From: Obelidium mucronatum
Taxonomy: Eukaryota; Chytridiomycota; Chytridiomycetes; Chytridiales; Chytriomycetaceae
Direction of reading: 5' to 3'
Assembly: GCA_025765595.1 (NCBI GenBank)
Contig: JAIVFH010000028.1
Location: forward strand, 248,001-312,000
DNA length: 64,000 nt
Shown here: piece after piece, positions 9,583-18,763 of the stretch
Layout of the letters: every line of letters starts with the position of its first letter
Position numbering within the stretch: the stretch's first letter is position 1
Translations under genes and position numbers: made by a program
Notes under the pieces: generated by a model
The model's database searches: none
What the model was told of the DNA's origin: nothing
Seen by the model: the letters and a program-made list of their open reading frames with translations, nothing else

Positions 9583-10428
9583 TCACTCAAAAGCACGTGT
9601 TTCAACAAGGAGATTCATATATACAGATGACGGCGTTGGACTATCAGATTCTCTATTCCCGTTTTCCCTGCCGATACAACTCTGCATCTCCGAAAGACTT
9701 TCAGTCGTCCCCTTGCAGTTGTCGAGGAAGACTGAGGGCGAAGGAGAACAGGATCCAAAAACGTTGATATAGAGGAATACCGCCGGTCCTCGTCTTGACT
9801 GCTGCTGTCAGCCCGTAACAGTGTATCAAGCGTGATTCCTGGAGTACTAGATTTTTTAACGACAATGACAGCTGCTGCTGCTGATTGTTGCACTTGCTTT
9901 TCTTTGAGAGACTTTTGGATCCGATTTTCATCGACGCTGATGACCAAAGACTTGACTCATTGTCCGCGCCATACTCGCACCACCACCACCACCACCACCG
10001 CCGCCGGCGCCGCCCTTCATGAGAGATTGGGCTCTTGGTCTTGTTGTTGATATTGAATCTCGTGGTTTATGGCCGCCGCCGATCAAGTTGTTGCTTCGAT
10101 TACTGGCACCGCCACTGGCACCGCCACCAACATCAATCGATGCTCTAGACGCAGCAGGTGTTAAATAGCTTTCAACACGTGGATGGTGTTCATGGAAGGC
10201 GTCGTGGTGATGCTGTGCCCCATTGTACCCTGGTTTTACCACCACCACCACGCGGTGTCTTGCAGATGGTTCCGAGTTTGACCGTCCGAAACTTCCAAAA
10301 GACAGAAAAGACGGCCAGTTCCTCTGACTGTTTGGGGGGTGGTTGTCTCCTCCTGCGTGTTCGAGAAAGAACTGTGGTGGTGGGCTCCAGTCGTTTGTTA
10401 GGGCTGGTGTTGTGTGGTGTGATTCCAT
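9583..10428 (-). CDS. Orphan cytoplasmic-tail paralogue of the WSC array (no receptor part seen)
   Basis: An ATG at 10428 opens a 166-residue frame rich in Ser, His, Gly and Pro (MESHHTTPALTNDW...) with no signal peptide, Cys domain or helix. A different frame at the 3' end, closing at 9583-9585, ends SPTPSSVYMNLLVETRAFE and contains the SSVYMNLL motif found at the C-termini of the next genes. A pyrimidine-rich acceptor (CTCAG, 9732-9733) fits that exon; the matching donor is unclear, with weak candidates GTCATC or GTCGAT near 9935-9945. The gene therefore appears to encode only the intracellular part of a class C tail. It may be a truncated duplicate or a soluble decoy; nothing else identifies it. 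Confidence 0.45.
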
Positions 10429-10624
10429 GTGGGAGGGGAGGGCTTGGGGTTGGTTGAATAAAAAAAAGGAGAAAAATTTATTGTTTCTTTTTTGTTATCG
10501 TTATCAACCAGCAATCAATCTAAATAGTACAGTTTCGCAATATAAAGTACTCTATAATGGTAGAAAAGAGAAATGACCGAGAAAATGAAAAAATGCTCAT
10601 CCAGATGCCTTTTTTTTTTTTCTT

Positions 10625-12337
10625 CTAGATTTTCAATTCCGGAACCTTTTCAGTACTCTCCAACAAGTTCATGTACACAGATGATGCATTTCGGCGTTTC
10701 TTGCTTGTCGGATTTACATAGACATCAGATGCAACACTGCTTTGATGTGACAAGAGAGATTCCGATCCATCCGCAAACTGACGGCGACTGACTCGTGCAC
10801 TTTTTACGGCAGAAGCGCGTCCAATCGATGGTGGAGCTGCGTTTGACGTCGTTACTCGTCGACGGTATACTTTGCTTCGACTGTTGTTTGGATCCTGGAA
10901 GTGGGATGGGTGGGATGGGTTTTGACCAAACAATCCAGTGAAGGGCATGATAGTGTCAGTAGCTATTGAAAAAACGATAGATTTAGTTAAGAATAAAAAC
11001 AAGAATTATACATTGTCAAGAACAAAGAAGGGGCACGATTTACCTGCTGCAGTAGCTAATTCGTCCTGTAGGCCACTGGGCATAGCCCCCAAAACAGGAA
11101 CCGCGTTCGCTTCATTTAAGCCCATAGCACTCGAAATAGACTCTTCTTTTTGCATTGTGGGCGTTCCAAATCTGCCTGGCGGCAATGCAAGAGGATCCGT
11201 CGCAGCTACCGTAGCAAAATGATTCAAGACTTTCCGTTTCAAATCCTCCTTAGCCGGCGCTTGACCCGCAGAACCAACCAACAAATCTTCCGAATTCGGG
11301 GGGAAATACTGGAACTGGCTCCCCGTTGTTAGGGAATACACCGAAATGCGATTATTCTCCACACCTCCTTCTACAAAACCATCCGTCTTTGAAGAAGCAT
11401 GTACAGAGCGCCCAACATTCGATTTTTTTGAATCTTTGATGAGTCTAGGAGCGGATCCATTCAACCCCGCACTTGGGGGGCACTCTGTACCATCATCGGC
11501 TTCACTCTCCACAGCATTGTTTCGACGTGTTCGCTTATTTCTGTAAATCAGAGCAAAGCCCCCGATGGCAGCAAAAGCGCCAATCCAAATCCCAATAATA
11601 AGTCCCACGTTGGTTCCACCACCGACAGGTGAAGAAGGCCCATTCGATGGCGCGACAGGGCCTGTGGGCGAGGCGGCGGCGGGTGAATCCCCACCGGATT
11701 GCTGCCATACTTGAACAATGATTTCAGTCTCCATCGTTGTGTCATTTGCGACAAACACGATCGTCTTTTTTGTTGGGACCAAGGTTGTGTGGAAAGGTTT
11801 CAGTTCTGCTGGTACTGATGGTACTGATGTTACAGTGGATGACAGCTGAGTACTTTCAGCCAAAGAAGCGGAAATAGAAGGTATGATTGCTGTGGCAGTG
11901 GTGGTGGTGGTGGTGGTGATGGTGGCAGCGGTGGCCTTTGGAGTGATTGGAGGCATCGGTCCAAACATCTGCCATGCCAAGAGACCCAGATCGTTATTGA
12001 CGCCTCCGCAAGAAAAAGTCGCTTTGCATTTGATATCGCACATTGACTTGTCGTTGGTGACTATTTCTGTGAACTCATTCACTGGAGATCCACACCCACA
12101 AAGCACTGCCGCAACAGCTCCACTTGCTCCAAACTCGGGCGCCAGAAACACTGTTGCAGTTTGAGAGCAGGCGTTGATGCAGAGTGTAACATTGGCTGTA
12201 GCGATAGTGAACTTCATGGCTACAGGCAGTATCTGGGTTGGGAACGATACACATCCGTTGGTGGCGGCGGTCTGGCCAGAGACTGACTGTGCCATAGTTA
12301 GCAACAGTCCTCCAATCGCTGCCAACGCTGGCCTCAT
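10625..12337 (-). CDS. WSC-like single-pass surface protein, tail class C
   Basis: Two exons: 11044-12337 and 10625-10962, joined at GCAG|GTAAAT and CAATAG. Signal peptide MRPALAAIGGLLLTMAQSVSG is followed by Cys sequence GCVSF, LCINACS, LCGCG, MCDIKC, SCGG and LLAWQMF. A Thr/Val-rich stalk leads to one helix (GLIIGIWIGAFAAIGGFALIY) and RNKRTRRN. The tail holds two motifs shared with genes to the right: PVLGAMPSGLQDEL just before the intron, and at the extreme C-terminus SKKRRNASSVYMNLLEST. YMNL fits the YxxPhi endocytic-sorting pattern, an inference from known adaptor motifs. Exon and motif order match the gene at 12469, supporting the splice. Confidence 0.85.
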
Positions 12338-12468
12338 TTGCTTTCGTTGGATACAAAAAAATTGTTATTTCCGTCACGTGTTGACATTTTGATTAAAAAC
12401 AATCAAATAAAAATAATATATCTAAATGGTTTATATAAGACAGAAAGAAAAGAAAGGAGGGGAAAAAA

Positions 12469-14385
12469 TCATTCATTGTTTGCAAGTAGATTCATGTATA
12501 CCGATGAAGCGTTTCTACGCTTTTTGTTTGGTTGCGCCTCTATGTCCGTACTCACAAATACATCCGATGCAGCATCATCACTACCACTCATATAAGATAC
12601 TATTGAATCAGTTCCATCTGATGGACTTCGGGTGTGTCTCCCCTTCATGCTCATGTTGGTTGATAACTCCATAGTCACCGACAGTCGTTCGACTTGTAGG
12701 TCTTCGAGTGTTGCGAAGAGATTCAGCGCGTGAAACAGCAGTGACTTTGCGACGAGTTAATGGTGTCTGAGAACTGGGCCCTGCGCCACCAACTGCGGGT
12801 GTGGCACGGAGGACATTTGGGTCGTCAAACCAAGATTGTTCGAAATTTTGAAACCCAACGAAAATGGAGCCGTGTTCTAAATTGTTGATTGGGTTTTTAG
12901 ATTTCAAACACATGGAAAAAGTCTAAAGAAGAAGCAAACAGGCAGATTTACCATCTGATAGCAAATCGTTTTTCAAACTGCTTGGCATGGCACCCAACAC
13001 AACACTACTGGCGATATGACTCGTGGTTGATTCGTTTCGGCCCGTTCCGACACTAATTCGGCCGCCACCGCTTCGGGGAGAAAATTGAATAGACCTTTCA
13101 GTTGAAGTAACAGGGTCAAAAAGCTTCCAGGGCAAATCAAGGGAAATTTTAACAGGTGCCGGCGCGGCGGCAGTATCAGCATCATCAGGTGTCGGATAAC
13201 TTTTCAAAAAAAACGAGTGTTCAGCCAAACGAAAACGATGATGGCGTTCTTTGAAAATCATACCGAAACGCTTCCCTCGCGGAAACTACATCTGACTCTT
13301 CAGAGTCCCTATTTTCAATAGGTTCAGGTGGTAATTTCTCCATAGGAGGAGGAGAAAAGTTGGCGGGATTAAACTCCCAAACAGCTCCTCCAGCCACACT
13401 ATTGATTTTTGACGAGAGACGACTGGTTTGTGAAATTTGATGTTTGCTTGGTGTGCCTTCGTCACTCGGTGCTGTTTTCGGCGGTGACAATTTTACTTCC
13501 TTTGGCTCTTGATCCCTTCCTCGTTTTCGATTGACTTGAACGATTGCAAAGAAAGCTACCAAGCCTATGGCGCCGACTCCAATCAGGGAGCCAAGAAGCG
13601 CCGGATCCAATTGGTTCGATGGCCCCGGTAATGACGGTTTAGCTGTCGATGAGGGACGTGGTAGTCCTGGCGCAGCAGTCACAAGGATTGTTCGTGTCAG
13701 AACAACAAGCTTTCCGTTTGCGTCCGCCACAGTGACAATCTCTCCGTTGGAATCAGTTACTGGTATAACTGTCACGAAAGGACTAATTGTGGATTGTGAC
13801 ATAGTCGCAGTTGCTGTACTGGGGTCGATGGTGGCAGTAATGGTGGCAGTTGTGTCGGTTTTCTGACCACTTGATTCAGGAGTTCCGTATAGACTCCATG
13901 CTACAATGTTTCGAGATAAATCAAATCCCCCGCACGGGTTATCATCCAAGCTGTTTGTTTTTGTGGTGAATGTAGCATTTTACACCTTATCAATCTTCGA
14001 AACCAACCAGTTCACGTTGCATGCTCCTGCTGCTGGCCGAAACTTGAATCGTGGTTGAAATGGCGTTGCTGCAGGCACACTTTGTTCCGTTGACTGCCCC
14101 TTTGACATAGATTGGAGCAGCATAGAAGGCGGTGTGGTCCAAACACTTTTCCTGGCATAGACCCAGATCCAAGGCTCCAGACTTACGGTAACTAACAAGA
14201 ACAATCGGAGGAAACTTTGCTGGAACTGGTTCGAAGAAGACACAGCTGTTGTTTGATCCAGGGGCTGGCGGCCGTATCACCTGTGGAATCCGAGTCCAGG
14301 GCTCTGCGAGGAAACCACTGCCAACGCACAGACAAGCAGAAGCAAGCTGCAGCCAGAAGCCGTGCTTAGCTTGCTGCAGCACCAT
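12469..14385 (-). CDS. WSC-like single-pass surface protein, five exons, one frame break, tail class C
   Basis: Exons 14008-14385, 13264-13950, 12952-13199, 12679-12876 and 12469-12617, all GT-AG; introns are 57, 64, 75 and 61 bp. Intron 1 uses GTTGGT and rebuilds CNVNCLDDNPCGGFD...WSLY, matching relatives. The signal sequence follows MVLQQAKHGFWLQLA. Within exon 1 the frame shifts +1 between CACSNA and GACNVN (about 14020-14075); relatives have SS-x-x-C there. One helix (LLGSLIGVGAIGLVAFFAIV) precedes a tail with SSVVLGAMPSSLKNDLL and the terminus NKKRRNASSVYMNLLANNE. The last intron is supported by alignment of DGTDSIVSY and ASDVFV to the gene at 10625. Confidence 0.75.
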
Positions 14386-14466
14386 CGGCAATCAAGAAAA
14401 AAGTGAATTGGTTTTTTTGATTTATTTAATCTAAATGGACCTTGTGATGCACAAGCCCAACTTGCT

Positions 14467-16100
14467 TCAAGTTGCTTCGTTTGCAATGTTGATTTCAAGC
14501 GCTTCCATAAACAGCGACGAAGACGTCCGCGAAGAAACCAGCCCGTTGCCGCTGGTGAATTCCAGCCGCGTGCCCGCTTCGTCCCCTCTACTCCCACACT
14601 CTTCATCATCGCTTACATACTCAGCCCCCTTGCCAACAGAGGAGGGAATAGTGCTTCTGTCAACATCTGCACTCCTCCTAGAAGCATCCAAGTGTCTATT
14701 CAAAGCACTCTGCAATTCAGCAATATCGAACGCGGGAACGGGTGGCGCCTCGGTGTATAACTGGCCTCATAATTCCCAAAGGGGTAGCTCCCGACGCAGT
14801 GGGTACCCCCCCAGACTTTTTTGAGCCGGGGCGCTGAGGAGTCCCCTGACTGGTAGACACCCCTATATCGTACAATTCATCGTCGACAGGTTTCATTCCC
14901 AGATGATACCTGCAGAGTGTGGCATATGCAACTTTGCACTCCCTCTTCCAAAAATCCCACTTCCTGCCGACGAGGTTGCTATACCAGGTAAACTCTTGGA
15001 TTCAGCAGAGGTATATTTTTTGTTGCTTCCTGTGAGGCTAGAACTGTTGTTGTTGAAACTATGGACATTGCTGCTATTGGACGTGGTGTTCCGTTTTAGA
15101 GATCCACTTCTGCGACCCACTGGAAATTGTTGCTGTTGTTGATGTGATGGATGGACCGGGTGCTGGCCATTCCACAATCGCACTAATAACCCCCAACTGA
15201 TTCTCAAACATCGGCCCGGGTGGTAGCGGCGGCGGTGGTGGTATTGTGGGAGGATTCAGGTCACGTGTAAACGGAGATTCGATCTTGTTGTCGTGAAGAT
15301 TGAATATTGAAGGCTTCTCAACAGCAGTCGCTTGCGTTGCATTTGATGACGCGACTGGATCATGTCGATCAGTCATCTGCCGAGTGGGTATTGTGACTTG
15401 GATTGTCAGAGTCGTTTCGAGAGAGATGGCACTCAGCCGCTTTCTGTTGTTGCCGCTTTCATAGACGACTGCAGAATCCGCATCTGAAGCGTTATCGGTG
15501 GGTATCAAATCAGTGGAAGTCGGGCTTCCTCGGTCCTTCGGGCGGCGTTTCCGGGTACAGCAAATGCAAGTAATAACAGCGACTAGACATAGCGAAAAAA
15601 CTGTTGATGCGACTGCTGCTGGACTGAAAGGCGATGCCTCTTGATGAAGAGATTCCATTGCAATTGCTAGAGTTCCCAAAGTGTCTGACTTCATTGGAGA
15701 TGGTGGCATGGTGATGGTTGCTGAAGCGGCAAGAGCCTGGCAGTACATCGTAGACTGACCAGAAGCCGAGGGCTCCCCCGCAAAGAGACGTTGAATCCGA
15801 GCAAAGCTGTGTGCATGATGTCTCTGGTGCAGCCGTTCCGATCCAGTGATTGCTGCATTGACAAAGAAATCCAGGGGCAATCATAGCAGCAGTTTGAGGC
15901 TTCTGCAGTAATCTTTGTTGTTGGATGCAGTGGGATATACATTTCTGCGGAGTCATCGTATCCGATGTTATCTGACTGTCAAGCTGAAGGGATGCCGAGA
16001 TAGAGGCGCAAGAGGAGCTACTGGCAGCTGCTACTCTTTCGACTATGTACACTAGCAGCATTCCTCTAAGGTAGCTGACTACCGATACCCCTAGCCGCAT
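14467..16100 (-). CDS. WSC-like single-pass surface protein with two frame breaks, tail class C
   Basis: The ATG at 16100 opens MRLGVSVVSYLRGMLLVYIV (leader), then WSC sequence: SSCAS, MTPQKCISHC, FLCQCS, SCTQLCSD, LCGG and FWSVY. A +1 break near 15740 moves to the frame with a short stalk, helix (AAVASTVFSLCLVAVITCICC) and tail. A second +1 change near 15100-15170 leads to SGSLKRNTTSN...; a 37-bp GT-AG intron there is possible. A 3' exon closing at 14467 ends RTSSSLFMEALEINIANEAT, equivalent to the SSVYMNLL terminus of neighbours. The intron before it (roughly 14760-14903) is GC-rich and unlike other introns here. Family membership is clear; the exact protein is not. Confidence 0.6.
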
Positions 16101-16461
16101 CGCTGTCCAATTTGACTTTTTTTCGACTGTCAGGTTTTTCTAACTGAATTTTCTTTTGATTGAAAACAAAAAGAGGCACAATTTTGAATTGCTGCGGGGA
16201 AGGCTCCAAATATGAACACATCTCGGAGGTGCATCAGTTTTTAAGAGATATCCCTTAAAGATGTGACCTGGCCGACAACAAATTCAAGCAAATTCAGGTT
16301 GGACTTCAATAAGGCTGGCTACAAATCAAAACCGCATCGGTGCAAATGAGCCAACTCCTTTTAAACGGTTATTCATTTTCTATTGGTGGCGAACCAAGCC
16401 TTGCTGTTCACCGGCCGGAACGGATTTTTAGAATTTTGACTTATCATCCCGAACAAAGGTG
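16101..16461. promoter_or_regulatory. Divergent promoter region between two class C WSC genes
   Basis: The only head-to-head spacer in the array, 361 bp, so it must hold both promoters and possibly a leader exon for the plus-strand gene. No canonical TATA pair or repeated motif was identified by eye. Confidence 0.45.
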
Positions 16462-18124
16462 ATGAACGTTGCACCAGCTCTCGTGACTTCCGAAGCAACA
16501 CATCTTGGCTGCTTCGCTTTGGCCAACTCGACTCTTTCTGTTCCTCAACCAGGGGCAGTTCTCTCCGTCGAAGCCTGCTATACCCGATGCAACTACCAAT
16601 TTGTGTCATTCAATAAGAACAGTGCGACCTGCTGGTGCAATTTCTACATGCCCGATCTCAATAATGCCCTTCCCAGCGAAATGTGCGGACAATCTAACTG
16701 TTCGGTCTTTCGGGAGGACTCTTCGTGTGCAATGCCCATCTACGGCCCCTTCTACATGTTTGGATGCGTTTCCACTACGGACATTGCGCAAGAACAATGG
16801 AAATTAAAGAGTACGGGTTTGGAGATGATAGCGAATCCTGCTCTTTGCGTCGAGCGTTGCCTGGTTCATTTTCAGCTCGAGGTCGCTTTCATCTCCATTC
16901 CTACGGACGGGTTTACATCTGGTTGTCTATGTGGCCAAAACCTTCCATCTAATGCAAATTCAACATGTTCAAACTCGTGTCTTCCGTACGGGTTGCCTTG
17001 TGGCGGAACGGATGTATTTTCAGTATATCGTGGCTTGATTAAGCCATTGATCACTTCTCAATTCAAGCCTGAAACTGACACAGTACTAGAATCAACTGCT
17101 TTGGAAGCTACTGCCTCCAGCTCTAGCAAACCTGAACTATTCGGAACAACGACGGTGCAAGCCTCAAATTTGGAGATTAGCACTACTCAAGCTGCGCCAC
17201 AGCCTGCCCCAATACTAGAAGCACCGAGCCAAACATCCCCAATACCATCATTCGACTCTCCTTTGATGGAATCTTCTACAGTTTTTGCAGGCAGACCGCG
17301 TTTGGAACCTACTGTTGCGGACTTGCCACCAAATAACTCTGTGGGTAGGAGCCAAGGTGGAGAAATTCCCACGAGTACTATTTACATGGTTTTAGTGGGA
17401 GTGACAGCTTTGATCGTCGTGGCCGCATTGGGTGCATCGAGGCGGCGAACATCAAGGTCTAACAACACCTCCAACACTCCAAACTTCCAAGATCCGTTAC
17501 ATTTTTCAACGGATGGTATTAAACCTGCACCAAATCAACAATTTTGGACAAGTGAACCGATGTTATCAATGGATCTCTCCGAACCTCCCAGGCTTGCAAA
17601 GTTGGATGTAAACGGAAACAACGGTGTATTCAGAAATACTAGCTCTAAGAACCGGTCCAGTGAGAAATCCTTGCCTACTTTACCGAATTCTGTTGTTTCA
17701 GCCACGAGTTTGTCGCGAACTGTTGCTCCTCGACTTTTTCTTGAAGCATCTTCTCCCAGACAAAGTGCGTCTTTTCCTTCTAGTGCAGTAATCTTGGGAG
17801 TGATGCCGACAAATCCGATTCTCAGTATTGAGGCTTCGTCGTTAGATTCTCCAATAGGTACACTCCTGTTTTTTATTTTGAGTTTGATACAATAGTATTA
17901 ATAATAATATCATTTTTTTCCAAACAGCTCCGATAGCTTCGCCAGTTTCGGCTTTTCAAGGTCGGTTTCCAAGTTTACCACGAACAGCATCATCAACTCC
18001 AAGCTCAGGAACTTCATCAACCAGCACACCACCACCACGAGCGGTGGATAAAAAGCGTGCAGAATCATCGTTATTCATGCAAGTAATTGCAGATAACGCT
18101 GATCCGGATTTTGAAACCGATTGA
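16462..18124 (+). CDS. Double-WSC single-pass surface protein, tail class C (only plus-strand member of the array)
   Basis: Exon 1 is 16462-17857; after a 70-bp intron (GTACAC ... CAAACAG) exon 2 is 17928-18124. Two WSC-like units are visible: residues about 15-90 (HLGCFAL, ACYTRCNY, CWCNF, MCGQSNC) and 100-195 (FGCVST, LCVERCL, GCLCG, TCSNSC, PCGG, FSVY). A Ser/Thr/Pro stalk and one helix (IYMVLVGVTALIVVAALGA) follow, then a tail with SSAVILGVMPTN and the terminus KKRAESSLFMQVIADN, so it belongs to tail class C. The ATG used has no signal peptide; an in-frame stop lies 33 bp upstream, so a leader exon may exist upstream or the start differs. Divergent from the gene at 14467. Confidence 0.75.
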
Positions 18125-18196
18125 CTCATCCCCCATCAAAGAAGAAATAAGTCTTGTACCATTAAACCACAGAGTATCTTTATTCAACTTTCTTTC

Positions 18197-18599
18197 TCAT
18201 GAAGTCCACATTTTTTTGAACTCATTCTTCACTTCTTTCTTGGCTTCTTTGACTTTTTGCATCTCCCTCTTGAACTCCGTTTTCACTTCTCCCAATACTG
18301 CAGCGACAGAATCTTTTGGTGATGTGTGACTGCTTATTCGCGTGCTGTTGTTGGAACGGCAACATGAATGCGTTCGTGACTCATATCCGTCCATTTGATT
18401 TGCAATGGCAGTTTTAACACGACCAAGAACATGATCGCTTGTGTAGGTGTAAGGTGGACCTGCTGTTCTTTGATTTGGCTGCGATTGCTGCACTTGCGGT
18501 GGGTGAGGGATAATGATGTACTGATGTTGATGTAGGCATTTGATCGTAAACAGCATAAGGAGGAGGGGCATCCTGTTGTTTCTTGTCGGAGGAGCTCAT
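18197..18599 (-). CDS. Small protein with PPPY motif and charged helical C-terminus, frame-broken
   Basis: The ATG at 18599 gives MSSSDKKQQDAPPPYAVYDQM. A +1 change near 18510-18530 (in a CATCAACATCAG repeat) is needed to enter the frame with PHPPQVQQSQPNQ, YTYTSDHVLGRVKTAI and a Lys/Glu-rich helix ending EVKNEFKKMWTS. About 130 residues in all. PPPY matches the PPxY motif that binds WW domains in known adaptors, so interaction with a WW protein is possible. No signal peptide, helix or recognisable family. It lies tail-to-tail with the plus-strand WSC gene, whose stop is 72 bp away. Confidence 0.45.
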
Positions 18600-18763
18600 T
18601 CTCTTGCGTTAGATTTAATTTCGGTTCACTTTAGACTTTTTGAAGTTAGGTTTGCGCTCTTTAAGTAAGCCAGGCGGCGCTGATCGCGCTCCCCACGAAA
18701 AATGCTTTATCGAAGGTTCAAACCTCACCCCACGAATTGAAAAACAACAAAACAGTCAGTTCA

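Noticed and set aside
14820..14870. Hammerhead-like CTGAGGAG core
   Set aside because: The invariant CUGAUGA sequence is not met and no GAAA/GUC partner with stems was found.
18660..18745. tRNA-like B-box (GGTTCAAACC) near 18717
   Set aside because: The T-stem does not pair beyond two bases, no matching acceptor or D-arm is found on either strand, and the palindromic core alone is not evidence of a tRNA.
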